Source of the DNA: Entomortierella parvispora
Taxonomy: Eukaryota > Mortierellomycota > Mortierellomycetes > Mortierellales > Mortierellaceae
Assembly: GCA_963573315.1 (NCBI GenBank)
Contig: OY752154.1
Span: forward strand, 1-64,000
Direction of reading: 5' to 3'
Length of the DNA: 64,000 bases
Below the pieces are notes generated by a model. The model made no database searches. It was not told where the DNA came from and was given only the letters and a program-made list of their open reading frames with translations. The position numbers and the translations under genes were made by a program. Numbering within the stretch: the first letter of the stretch is position 1; each line of letters begins with the position of its first letter. Positions 39,850-60,231 of the stretch are shown piece after piece.

Positions 39850-41400
39850 TGTCACCATTAATTGGTTAATATAGTAAGAGTTTGAATTTAGCTCAGAGAC
39901 AACGTTATCTAGAAGTTTAATACATGCTAGTTGAATGAATATTATATATTCATAGCGACCAGGTGAGGAATAAATAGGAAGCTACACCACGGATAGGGTT
40001 AATCCCTAATATATCTTAGATTTATCTAATGAAAAGGAAAGTTTTCGCCGCGGGATGTGCCTATTTCGGATTAGGTAGTTGGTAAGGTAATGGCTTACCA
40101 AGCCTATTATCCGTAGCGAGTCTGAGAGGAGGGTTCGTCACAATGGCTCTGAAATAATAGCCATACCTAACAAAAAGGTCAGCAGTAAAGAATTTTGGAC
40201 AATGATCGAAAGATTGATCCAGCTAACTAGAAGAGGAAAAGCATCTTTATGGTATACCTCTAAGATAGGGAGGATAATGACGTTACCTATTTATTAATCC
40301 CGACCAATCTCGTGCCAGCAGTCGCGGTAATACGAGAGGGGTTAACGTTTTTCAGCATAAATGGGTCTAAAGCGTATGTAGGTTGTATTATCAAACAGTA
40401 GTTATAAAATTTCAATAGAAAAACTATAAAATGTAATTGAGATACTAGAGTGTAATTGAAGATAGAGGAATACTAGGAGTAAGGATGAAATCTTATTATA
40501 CTTGGTAGACACACTAAAGGCGAAGGCATCTATCTAATTATACACTGACACTGAGATACTAAAGTATGGGGAGCAAAAAGGATTAGAGACCCTTGTAGTC
40601 CATACCCTAAACTATGAGTGGATAAAATTGGAAATAAGTTCAGTTTTAATGTGAAGACTATACCACTCCACCTGGGGAGTACTGTCGCAAGATTGAAACC
40701 CAAAAGTATTGACGGTGCTGAAGACCAGCAGTGAAGCATGTTATTTAATTCGATAATCCACGCATAACCTTACCACTTCTTGCAATGTACCAATATAATT
40801 GGTAACACAGGCGTTGCATGGCTGTCGTCAGCTTGTATCGTAAGACGTTAGATTAATTTCGTTAACAAGCAAAACCCTTGTCTGTAATTATAAAAATTAA
40901 AAAATAAGCAAATTCTGTCTTAGGATGGAATTTTGTAAAAAATTTAATTTAAACTACAGAAGTACTCGATTAATGTTGAGTTAATTAGGACTAAGACAAG
41001 CCTTCATGGCCCTTATGGAGTGGGCTATAGACGTGCCACAAAGATCTTTACAATAAGAAGCAAAAATTTATATTTGAGCTAATCTTTAAAAAAGGTTAAT
41101 AAACGAATTATAATCTGCAACTCGATTATATGAAGTAGGAATTGCTAGTAATCAGGAATCAGGATGTCCTGGTGAAACATAATATTCGGCGTGTACAAAT
41201 CGCTCGTCAAGCGGCGGAAGTAAAATGATCTCAAATAGAAAATCCTTAATTATATTATTATTCTACTATAATAGTTACTTTTAAAATGGTATAAGATTAG
41301 TAACTGTATTTAAGGACTTTTTTATGTCCATTATTTTACAACTGCTGTTAAGTCGAAACATAGTCGGTGTTGGGGAACCAGTAGCGGAGTAGTTATAAAC
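39850..41400 (+). rRNA. rns: Small subunit ribosomal RNA
   Basis: Conserved segments in order: GAGTTTGAATTTAGCTCAG (5' end), AATACATGCTAGTTGAATG, CTCGTGCCAGCAGTCGCGGTAATACGAG (530 loop) near 40310, GGATTAGAGACCC near 40579, GGCGTTGCATGGCTGTCGTCAGC near 40811, GAATTGCTAGTAATCAGGAATCAG-like decoding region near 41140, and AAGTCGAAACATAGTCGG at the 3' end. No intron is seen. Both ends are approximate; the 3' part just past the gene is duplicated at 42334. Confidence 0.94.
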
Positions 41401-41451
41401 CAAGGGATTAAAAATCCCCCTTGTTTAAGGGGGGCCCTTGGTAAGAATAAA
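41388..41451 (+). repeat. rns-tail repeat, copy 1
   Basis: GGAGTAGTTATAAACCAAGG then GATTAAAAATCCCCCTTG and GTAAG. It recurs at 42340-42395, and each copy precedes a GIY-YIG reading frame. It begins within the last helix of rns. Confidence 0.8.
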
Positions 41452-42153
41452 ATGAATCGAAAATTATTATTTTTTAATTTACCCTTAACTCAACGATTAG
41501 AAATTCGTAAATCATTATTAGGAAAATTTGGTGGAGTATACATTTTTCAAAATAAAATTAATAGAAAACGGTACATTGGATCTTCTATTTATTTAGTAAA
41601 ACGTATTTCTAACTATTATGATCCAAATCATGTTAAAATTTCACCTGTAATTTCAAAGGCTATTAAAAAATATGGGTTAGACTCGTTTACTTTACAAATA
41701 ATTCGTTTAAATGGAACTAATTCAGAAGCTGTATTAGCCTTAGAACAATATTTATTTGAAGTTTTTAAACCAGAATATAACGTATTAAAAATAGCCGGTT
41801 CAACAGCTGGTCATAAATACCCTAAAGAAGTTGGGGAAAAACGATCAGCTATTAATTTAGCCAGAAATTGGAAAAAACAATTACATCCAAGCTGGAATAC
41901 TGGTAAAGAAGTATATTTATATGAGATCTTAGAAGATAAGCTAATTCTTAAAGAAACGTTTATTAATTTATCTAGAGCTCATGAAGTTTTAGGTATTTCA
42001 AGATCTACATTATGGAAATATATAAAAAATGAAACAATAATTTATTCTTCTATTAAACCACCTAAAAATAAAGGTTCAGGTTTTATAGCAGGTAAAATTA
42101 ATAATCCTTTATACATAGGATTGTACAGAGTTTCATTACTTAAATTAGATTAA
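41452..42153 (+). CDS. GIY-YIG homing endonuclease downstream of rns
   Basis: 233 residues. FGGVYIFQNKINRKRYIGSSIYLVKRISNYYD spans about 24-56, LQIIRLNG near 83, and ALEQYLFEVFKPEYNVLKIAGSTAGHKY near 96-124. There is no long NUMOD3 array. A terminal NUMOD1-like segment (SRAHEVLGISRSTLWKYI) is present. It belongs to a different branch from the nad2/cox1-leader GIY-YIG proteins but is close to its decayed neighbour at 42426. Its leader is the rns-tail repeat. The frame is intact. Confidence 0.87.
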   Translation: MNRKLLFFNLPLTQRLEIRKSLLGKFGGVYIFQNKINRKRYIGSSIYLVKRISNYYDPNHVKISPVISKAIKKYGLDSFTLQIIRLNGTNSEAVLALEQYLFEVFKPEYNVLKIAGSTAGHKYPKEVGEKRSAINLARNWKKQLHPSWNTGKEVYLYEILEDKLILKETFINLSRAHEVLGISRSTLWKYIKNETIIYSSIKPPKNKGSGFIAGKINNPLYIGLYRVSLLKLD

Positions 42154-42339
42154 ATTATATCTCGCTAAGTGTTAACAGTTGTTAATACTTATAAGTTTAT
42201 AGTTAAATTGCTTTGCTAAGTCTATACAATTGTTTTAACTTAATTATTCAATATACCTCCATAATGAGGACGACAGGTATTTCATACAATTTGGACGTCG
42301 TTTAAAAATCCCCCCCCCTTTAAAAACGGGAACGTGCTT

Positions 42340-42396
42340 TGGAGTAGTTATAAACCAAGGGATTAAAAATCCCCCTTGTAAAATGGGGTTATTAGT
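42340..42396 (+). repeat. rns-tail repeat, copy 2
   Basis: GGAGTAGTTATAAACCAAGG then GATTAAAAATCCCCCTTG and GTAAG, as in copy 1, with a shorter G-rich tail. A C-rich run (AAAATCCCCCCCCC) lies 30 bases upstream. Confidence 0.8.
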
Positions 42397-42425
42397 AAGA
42401 TATTTTACCTTTAAAAATAAAAAAT

Positions 42426-42994
42426 ATGAATCAAACTTTCGTTTACAATAATCCTTTTCTTCAAAGAGAAAAGATTTTCAATAAGACCAAAAATGTTTCT
42501 GGTTATTATATCCGGTTAAATCGAAAGAATTCTAAATGTTACGTTGGTAGTTCAATTAATTTAGCTCATCGATTAAAATTTTTTATATTTATAATACTCA
42601 TAAATTAAATTATTCTTCTTTAATTGTTAATGCTTTATTAAATCATGGGATGGAAAATTTCTCTTTAATAATAATTACATTATTTGGGAGTAATACTAAA
42701 GAAGTTATAATATTTGAGCAATTTTTAATTGATAATTACAATTCTGAATACAATATTTTAAGACGGGCCGATTCTAGAGCTGGACACAAGTATTCTTTAG
42801 AGAGTAAAAGATTAATGAGTTGAAATAAATTTTCTGAAGATTTATTATTGGAGAATGGGTTTATAAATGTTTTCTCCTCAGATAAAATATTATTAAATCA
42901 GTATCCTTCTGCTAAAAAGGCAGGAAGAGAATTAAACATAAGTGATGTTAGTATCTTCAAATATATAATAACTGGTCGATTATTTAAAAATTAA
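42426..42994 (+). pseudogene. Decayed GIY-YIG endonuclease, sister of the preceding gene
   Basis: Starts intact (VSGYYIRLNRKNSKCYVGSSINLAHRLK) but shifts frame near 42590. The rest continues in another frame (LLNHGMENFSLIIITLFGSN, FEQFLIDNYNSEYNILRRADSRAGHKY, AKKAGRELNISDVSIFKYI) to a stop at 42992. One in-frame TGA lies in the sequence read as RLMS-TGA-NKFSED, where a Trp would fit. Confidence 0.82.
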
Positions 42995-43246
42995 TTTTAT
43001 TTATTATATGATTTATTAAATGTTCATCTATTAATTTTATTAATAAATAAGCTTCTATTGATAGTATGATTTATTTATTTAAATAAGTTAAAGTATTTGT
43101 TTATAATTTAAATTAAGATAAGTATATGGATTTAATTCATTAATTGAAATAGGTCGAAAATAAGGAATATTTATGACAGATATATCATTAGTTTTTAATA
43201 AAGACTATTTAAGAGAAATCAATTTTATTTAGTTTTTTATAAATTT
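42995..43246. other. Intergenic, no gene seen
   Basis: AT-rich spacer between the decayed endonuclease and trnC; no recognised element. Confidence 0.45.
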
Positions 43247-43319
43247 AGGTTAGTGTATGATTCGAACATACATCTTTAAGTTTTGCAAACCAATACATTG
43301 CCAAATATGCTAACTAACC
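43247..43319 (-). tRNA. trnC: tRNA-Cys(GCA)
   Basis: Minus-strand acceptor GGTTAGT/ACTAACC, anticodon loop TTGCAAA (anticodon GCA) on a stem with one mismatch, T arm GTATG/CATAC around TTCGAAT. Confidence 0.84.
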
Positions 43320-43616
43320 GTATTATTTGATTTAGAGAATTAAATAATATATCTTTTTTAATTATTTATAAAAGAATTAAACTTTCATTTATATGAATAC
43401 TAAGCAATTATATTTTAATTAAAATTTATTATTATTATAGTAAAAGAATAAGAATCCAAGAGGACGGTAATAAATGTATAATTTAATTTTCTTATATTTT
43501 TAATTAATATAATACAAAACCATTAATATAATTTACATAAAAGATCTAAAAAATATAGTTAATTTAAATTTTTGATAAATAGATTTTTTGGATTAAAATT
43601 ATATTTTAATTTTTTT

Positions 43617-43725
43617 AGGGTTTGGAATTGTTAGTAATGTAATTTCGACATTTTGTATAAATCAATTTTTGGTCATATGGACATGATTTATGTAATTAAT
43701 TGATGTTTTAGAATTTATTGTTTAG
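43617..43725 (+). pseudogene. Decayed fragment of cox1 exon 4
   Basis: GGGTTTGGAATTGTTAGTAA, TGTAATTTCGACATTTTGT, CAATTTTTGGTCATATGG and a following ATGTTTTAGAATTTATTG run parallel to cox1 51234-51340 ([23 protein letters not shown]...). Substitutions and small deletions break the frame. No other cox1 exon is seen nearby. Confidence 0.82.
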
Positions 43726-44590
43726 AATTTTATTTTTTAATAATAGTGAAAAGAGCATTGGGTGTCTTAGATTATTGTAAGCCAGATTCAGTATTAATTT
43801 ATTATATATAATATAAAATAGTTTTTTAAAAGATTGATATTTAATTAATATTTTTTCTAAATTATATATATTAACATAAAAATCCATCTTACTCTTAAAG
43901 AGCTAAACTATAATAGGTCTTATGTTATCATTCTTATATTTTTTTAAGGTTTTATTTTTTTATGTATTACCCTATGACATAAATTTTTATGAAAGCTTTT
44001 AATAAAAATTAACCATAAAGGTTAAAAATATTATTTATTTATATAAATTAATAATTTTATAAATTAATTTATATTTTATTTAAGTTAATTTATAATAATT
44101 TAAAAAATTAGATTCCTAGGCTCTTCCCTAGTAAATTTCTTTTTAAAGGGATAAGGTGGAGTAAAAAGATTAGATTTCTTTAAAAGAACCTCGATTTTTA
44201 ATGATTTTTTACAATATTATTATATTCCAAATTAAAAAGAATTATAATATCTTTGGATAATTAAGAAAAAATAAAATATTAATATTAATTATTATTTTTC
44301 TTAATTATAGTATTCTGGACTTTCCTTTAATTGTAATCCTAAGATAATATTTAAAGAGGGAGAAAATGTTTAAAAATATAATGTAATATTTTTTAATCTC
44401 TCAAATGAATAATTGTTTTATTTAGAAATTATTTTCTTAGTATTTTAAAAAAGATAAATAGAATTAGATTTATTAAAATAAATTCTATTAGTTTTTTTAG
44501 TTAATTTAATTACTAAAAAAAAATAATTTTAGATATCTATGATTTATTATGTTAAATGAAAAAGTTAAGTATATTTAGTTTTCACTAAAC
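43726..44590. other. Intergenic, no gene seen
   Basis: AT-rich, with no ORF or tRNA fold. A slightly GC-richer patch at 44110-44165 (CTAGGCTCTTCCCTAG, a short inverted repeat) stands out but is unexplained. Confidence 0.45.
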
Positions 44591-44664
44591 CTAGGAAATA
44601 AAAGAATCGAACTTATTTCTTCTTATTGTAAGTAAGTTGCTCTGACCATTAAGCTAATCTCCTA
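44591..44664 (-). tRNA. trnV: tRNA-Val(UAC)
   Basis: Minus-strand acceptor TAGGAGA/TTTCCTA, anticodon loop CTTACAA (anticodon TAC), T loop TTCGATT. The anticodon stem has one A-A mismatch at its base. Confidence 0.78.
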
Positions 44665-45124
44665 TTATATATAAGAATATAAAAAATTAATCAAAAGGTC
44701 TAATAGGAAATATTTAGAATAAAAATTATTCATTTAGTAAATTAGAATATCTTTTTATTTTTATTAAATTTAGAAATTTATATACTTTTTTATACTTATA
44801 TTATGATAGTTTAAGTATTTTTATAAAAAGACAAGTTTGAGAAGGAAAAATAGGATGAATATAAGGGGATTATAATATAATTCTGGATCAACTAAAACTC
44901 TTATTGTTAACTTCTCGTTAGAGTTTTTATTTTTAAAAATAAAAACATTTAAAATTAAAAAGGAGGAAGTTCTTGAACTTTCAATTAACAGGATAATTAA
45001 TCCGATAATAAAATGGTAATTTAAAAATTTATTTATGATCTATTTATTCTAATTTACTTATTTATTCTAATCTATTTATTTATTTTTTAATAAAAGATTT
45101 AAATTTGACCATAATTTAAATATT

Positions 45125-55853
<10,729 letters not shown>

Positions 55854-56159
55854 AAACTAACTTATTAAACATAAAACCTAGAGAAGCTTTAACAAAAATT
55901 GTTCCATCTTTATATTATTTTTTTTATTATTAGTAATAATTTTTGTATCTTATTTAGTAATTAGTTAAAATTTAATATCCTAATAAATTAAATCACCATT
56001 TTTCCTTTAAATGTTCTCTTTATGGTCCTATTAAAATTATTCATTTTAATACATTTTCAGATTAGATAATTTATTAAATAATTTAATAATCTTTTGAGGC
56101 CGAATTTTAACACTCTTTTTCATATATTAAAGTGGTTATGAATGATTATATATTAAAAC
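55854..56159. other. Intergenic, no gene seen
   Basis: AT-rich spacer between cox1 and trnS. GTGGTTATGAATGATTATAT near 56132 is a loose version of the motif before rns and atp6. Confidence 0.4.
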
Positions 56160-56243
56160 GGGTAAGTGGCTGAGTGGTTTAAAGCGTTTGGCTTGAAACT
56201 AAATATGTGAAAACATGCGGAGGTTCGAATCCTTCCTTGCCCG
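56160..56243 (+). tRNA. trnS(uga): tRNA-Ser(UGA)
   Basis: Acceptor GGGTAAG/CTTGCCC, anticodon stem-loop TTTGG-CTTGAAA-CTAAA (anticodon TGA), a long variable arm (TATGTGAAAACATGC) and T arm GGAGG around TTCGAAT. Class II. Ser(GCU) was not found. Confidence 0.9.
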
Positions 56244-56989
56244 AAAAGACTTGAGATTAAGATAAATTAATATTAGTATTAATATAAATATTCTTCTCAA
56301 TTAATATTTTTTTTTTTAAGAAATTAAAACAAAAAGCAATTAAATAGTTTGAAGCGTTTGATATAAATAAAATATATATATAATTATATATGGAAATTAA
56401 AATTCTTTTTTATCTAAAAAAATAAATATCGAAATTAATAAATATCAAAATTAATAAACTTTTAAAATCAAAAGCGTTAATTAAAAAAAAATTAATTATA
56501 AATACAATTAATTTACATCCTTCTTGATTGAAGGTCTTATAAAATGAAGTAAGAATAAAGTTTTTTGTTAAATATAAACATATAACGTCCAGGAATAGGT
56601 TAGAACTAATGAAAATTTATAATCAATATCATATTATGAAATTTAAGCTCTATTATCTATATAATCAGTATATACCTTTTTACTATTCTAAATAGTTATA
56701 AAGGTTCTAAATAATTTATAATAAATACAATTATTTTTATTAATATATCAATTAAAGTTAATTTTTAATAGAATATATAGAGATATTAGATTTATTTAAA
56801 GAATAATCAATACGTATTGATTTTAGAGCATAAACAGTTTATCCAGATTTTATATTATCAGAAAATGAACTAAATATTAATAATTTAATTAAAACCACTG
56901 ATTCTTCACAGGGTTTTAAATATTATTAACAATTTTTATTTATAAAGTGACACAAATCATCCAACACATGACAGGGTAAAACTTTATTT
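56244..56989. other. Intergenic, no intact gene
   Basis: AT-rich. AATAGTTTGAAGCGTTTGA at 56345 recalls the D arm of trnS and may be a worn copy. Fragments near 56780-56900 may belong to the decayed GIY-YIG gene that follows. Confidence 0.4.
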
Positions 56990-57296
56990 TTAAACTGGAG
57001 CAAAAATTAGTATTGAAAATAAAGGTAGAATTCTTATGTTAAAATTAATGTTTTAATTAGTAAAACTTTGCCTGGAAAAAAATCATTTTAATTTCGGTAA
57101 AACTCATAGTACTGAAACTCAAGTTAAAATTTCTTTAATGATGAGTAAAAAGTATTTGTATTATTCTTTTGATTCAGAAATGAAATGGATAAATTATTTC
57201 ATATAAATCTTTTAATATTTGTATAGAAACTGTAAAATATTTTGATTGTAATACAAAGGTAATATATAATTATTTAAATAGGAATAAAATCATATA
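56990..57296 (+). pseudogene. C-terminal remnant of a GIY-YIG endonuclease
   Basis: NHFNFGKTHSTETQVKISLMMSKK (57081-57152) is a NUMOD3-type repeat. It is followed, through frameshifts, by YYSFDSEMKW and a worn NUMOD1-like end (ETVKYFDCNTKVIYNYLNRNKI). Stops throughout; nuclease half not recognisable. Confidence 0.75.
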
Positions 57297-57471
57297 AAAT
57301 TCGATGGATTTAACATTGTCTGAGAAGTAAGAATATTTATTTTAAGTTGTAGTAGGAAATATCTAATATAGATATCTTTTTATTAAGGTTTTTATTAAGG
57401 TTTTTAGGTCTGAACATCTTCGAAACTTCAGAGGTTTCTTATTTTATTAAAGCTTTCTTATTATTTTAGAG

Positions 57472-57488
57472 TGGCTATGTCCGATTAT
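57472..57488 (+). promoter_or_regulatory. Motif shared upstream of atp6 and rns
   Basis: TGGCTATGTCCGATTAT lies 35 bases before the atp6 ATG and is identical to 39811-39827, about 25 bases before rns. A 17-base match with four C or G in an AT-rich genome is unlikely by chance. Promoter or processing site are the leading options. Confidence 0.55.
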
Positions 57489-57522
57489 ATATATATAATA
57501 ATAAGTACAATTTATTTTTAAC

Positions 57523-58299
57523 ATGACAACTTTTATTAATACTGTTTTCATTCACAATCCATTAGAGCAATTTGAAATTAAAGAATTTTTCTATATGGGT
57601 GGTCCATTATTAGGTGCAAAATTTTCATTAACTAATATTGGTTTATACCTTATTATAGTTACTTTTTTAGTATTAGGGATGAGTTACTTATCTCTAAATA
57701 ATAATAAAGTAGTACCTTCTAGATGGAGTATCGTACAAGAATCTTTATTCGGTAGTATCTTAAATATGATTAAATCAACTATTGGTGGGAAAGGAGAAGC
57801 TTACTTACCTTTCTTATATACAATTTTTTTATATGTATTGTTATCTAATTTAATTGGTTTAGTGCCGTACTCATTCACACCTTCAAGTCACTTTGTTTTT
57901 GGTATTGGATTTAGTGTTGCTATTTTAATTGGTGTTACTATCTTAGGTTTCCAAACTCATGCATTAAAATTCTTTGGATTATTTGTACCAGCTGGAACTC
58001 CTTTAGGATTAGTACCAGTTTTAGTAATGATTGAAACTATCTCGTATTTAGCTAGAGCTTTAAGCTTAGGGTTACGATTAACTGCTAATATGATTGGTGG
58101 TCACGTGTTATTAAAAATTTTCTCAACATTTACATGGAAAGCTGTAATAGGTGGTCCAATAATGTTATTAATTTCTTTAATACCATTTGTTTTCATAGTA
58201 GCCTTTACAGGTTTAGAAATTGCTATCGCTTTTATCCAAAGTTATGTATTTACTATGTTAACAGCTTCTTATTTAAATGATGCTATTAATTTACATTAA
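57523..58299 (+). CDS. atp6: ATP synthase subunit a (subunit 6)
   Basis: Static proton channel of the F0 motor. 258 residues with MTTFINTVFIHNPLEQFEIK at the start (the first residues are probably removed on maturation, as in other fungi). The essential Arg lies in LARALSLGLRLTANMIGGHVLLK near 180-202, followed by GLEIAIAFIQSYVFTMLTASYLNDAINLH. The last 17 codons exist twice more downstream as relics (59777, 61449), which differ from this copy at silent sites only. The current 3' end is thus probably the most recent import. AACACCCCCC follows at 58349. Confidence 0.97.
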   Translation: MTTFINTVFIHNPLEQFEIKEFFYMGGPLLGAKFSLTNIGLYLIIVTFLVLGMSYLSLNNNKVVPSRWSIVQESLFGSILNMIKSTIGGKGEAYLPFLYTIFLYVLLSNLIGLVPYSFTPSSHFVFGIGFSVAILIGVTILGFQTHALKFFGLFVPAGTPLGLVPVLVMIETISYLARALSLGLRLTANMIGGHVLLKIFSTFTWKAVIGGPIMLLISLIPFVFIVAFTGLEIAIAFIQSYVFTMLTASYLNDAINLH

Positions 58300-58718
58300 T
58301 TTAATTAAGATTTTGCTTTTTATTTGTGTTACTCCTTCAATAAGGATAACACCCCCCTAGCTATAATGGAGAAAGAAGAAACTAAAAATTAGAAAATATA
58401 CGAATTTTCTTTTCTGAGGTTGATTCTTACAGGAGTTTAGTCATTTACTAAGCTGAAAATTTTGTAGAAAACAAAAATGTTTATCCAGTCTATCTCGTTT
58501 ATTCACAACTAATAATAAGTTGGAGGGTCTTTCAATCCTTTCAATTTACAAAAAAGTTTAGGAGATCAAGTCTTCTATATTTTTCCATGAAGTGTGTCAA
58601 ATAAATAAGTATAATATTAAAATAATTCTAACGTACTCCCCTGCGAGGGACCTCGGGCTCCGAAGTCTATAATAGATGATTAATATTATTTTGGGAATAA
58701 AAATTATAACTAATTACA
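58300..58718. other. Upstream region of the LAGLIDADG gene behind atp6
   Basis: Opens with the C-rich motif, then TAGCTATAATGGAGAAAGAAGAA (58357-58380), a worn echo of the nad2-leader end. A CTCCCCTGCGAGGGACCTCGGGCTCCGAAG patch near 58634-58665 is unusually GC-rich. No match to a leader of another gene was recognised. Confidence 0.45.
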
Positions 58719-59669
58719 ATGGTTTTAAATAATAAAAAATCTTCAAATACAAGTATTAACCCTTGGACTATCACAGGATATGTTGAAGCTGAAGGTAATT
58801 TTAGTATAGCTATTTATAAGTATAGCTCTAGAGTAACACGGTTTATAGCTTTTAATATTCACATCCATTCAGAAGATATTATTTTTTTAACTTTAATAAA
58901 AAATTATTTCAACTGTGGAAATATCTCTAAAATTGATAAAAATGGTCATGTTACATTCACTGTAAAAAAAATAGATGATATTATTAATATTATTATCCCT
59001 TTTTTTACTAGTTACCCTTTAAGAGGAACTAAACATCTAGATTTTCTTTTATTCGTTGAAGCAGCTGAGATCTTTAGTAAAAATGTACACCTTACTGAAG
59101 AAGGAACTGCAAAATTATTAGAATTAAAAAATAAAATTAATACTAATAGAAACAAATTAGATTTTGTACAACCCGCTCATACGATTATTACTAATGAGGC
59201 TTATACTTCTTTAGATGGTAATTACATTAGTGGGTTTAGCATCGGTGACGGCCATTTTTCTTTAAGAAAAAATTCTTCTAATAACTTAAAAACAGTCTTT
59301 GGTTCTCTTTCTTACGGTCTTACTCAACATATTGATAACACTTATCTATTAAATTCTATTTTATTAGCTTTAGGGTTAAATAGTTCTAAAATTCATAAAA
59401 AAACTTTAGACACTATTCAAATTAATATTAGTAACCGTGATACAATTAAAAATGTAATAATTCCTTTCTTTGAACAGTACCCCTTATATGGCCTTAAATT
59501 AATTGCCTTTACCAAAGTAAAAGATATTATTTTATTGTTAGATAAATTCTCAATTAATGGACGAGTAAAATGGACTCCTGAATTAAAAGAAAAAGTTATT
59601 AATATTTGGACTAATTCTACTTCAGAGTTAAATGAAGATGCTACACTTAAAGAAAAAGGCTGGAAATAA
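58719..59669 (+). CDS. LAGLIDADG homing endonuclease behind atp6
   Basis: 316 residues with two LAGLIDADG_1-type motifs, ITGYVEAEGNFSI near 17-29 and ISGFSIGDGHFSL near 169-181. Each is followed by the usual conserved segments (HLTEEGTAKLLELKNKIN; FFEQYPLYGLKLIAF). It lies between functional atp6 and a displaced atp6 tail, so atp6 is its likely target. The second motif has lost one acidic position (SIGDG) but keeps the Asp. The frame is intact; AACACCCCTCCC follows. Confidence 0.9.
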   Translation: MVLNNKKSSNTSINPWTITGYVEAEGNFSIAIYKYSSRVTRFIAFNIHIHSEDIIFLTLIKNYFNCGNISKIDKNGHVTFTVKKIDDIINIIIPFFTSYPLRGTKHLDFLLFVEAAEIFSKNVHLTEEGTAKLLELKNKINTNRNKLDFVQPAHTIITNEAYTSLDGNYISGFSIGDGHFSLRKNSSNNLKTVFGSLSYGLTQHIDNTYLLNSILLALGLNSSKIHKKTLDTIQINISNRDTIKNVIIPFFEQYPLYGLKLIAFTKVKDIILLLDKFSINGRVKWTPELKEKVINIWTNSTSELNEDATLKEKGWK

Positions 59670-59776
59670 TACCTTTTTTCTCAAATAATAAAGTTAAATC
59701 ATATAAATGATGGATAAAAATTGGCTTATCCTATATAATTAATATTAGGTTATATATTAACACCCCTCCCTTTTCT

Positions 59777-59831
59777 AGTTTTCACTATGTTAACAGCTTC
59801 ATACTTAAACGACGCGATTAACTTACATTAA
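59777..59831 (+). pseudogene. Displaced 3' end of atp6, relic A
   Basis: Encodes VFTMLTASYLNDAINLH and stop, the same residues as atp6, but with seven silent differences (for example AAC GAC GCG in place of AAT GAT GCT). AACACCCC follows at 59857. Confidence 0.92.
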
Positions 59832-59993
59832 TTTTTATTTGTGTTAATATCAAACATTAACACCCCTTTCTTTTGAATTTCTATTAATATAAAATAAATA
59901 TATTCCTTTATTTAAAATGTTTTTGTGTTTTCAATAATAATTAAAATAAACTAGAAAGGATAAAAATTTTAAAAATTAATATAACAAACTATT

Positions 59994-60231
59994 TATTAAT
60001 AATAATCAGTAATTACATAATTAATCTTTTTAGGATCATTAAAATTAAGATTTGAGAGCTTAAATAATTCGAATCTTCTATTTATTTATATAAACAAATT
60101 CTAGAGGATAAGTACAAATTATTAAATTTATTCTTTTAGCATAGAGAAATTATATCTTTTTCTTATAATGATCCTTTAAAGTCTCATTAAAATATTTAAT
60201 AAATAAAAGATTTTCATAAACAAAAAATTTA
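59994..60231 (+). repeat. cox1-type leader copy
   Basis: TTAATAATAATCAGTAATTAC to CGAATCTTCTA (59996-60081) and CTTATAATGATCCTTTAAAG to AATATTTAATAAATAAAAGA and TTTTCATAAACA (60162-60226) are almost identical to cox1 45128-45220 and 45434-45498. The sequence between the two blocks differs. Confidence 0.9.
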
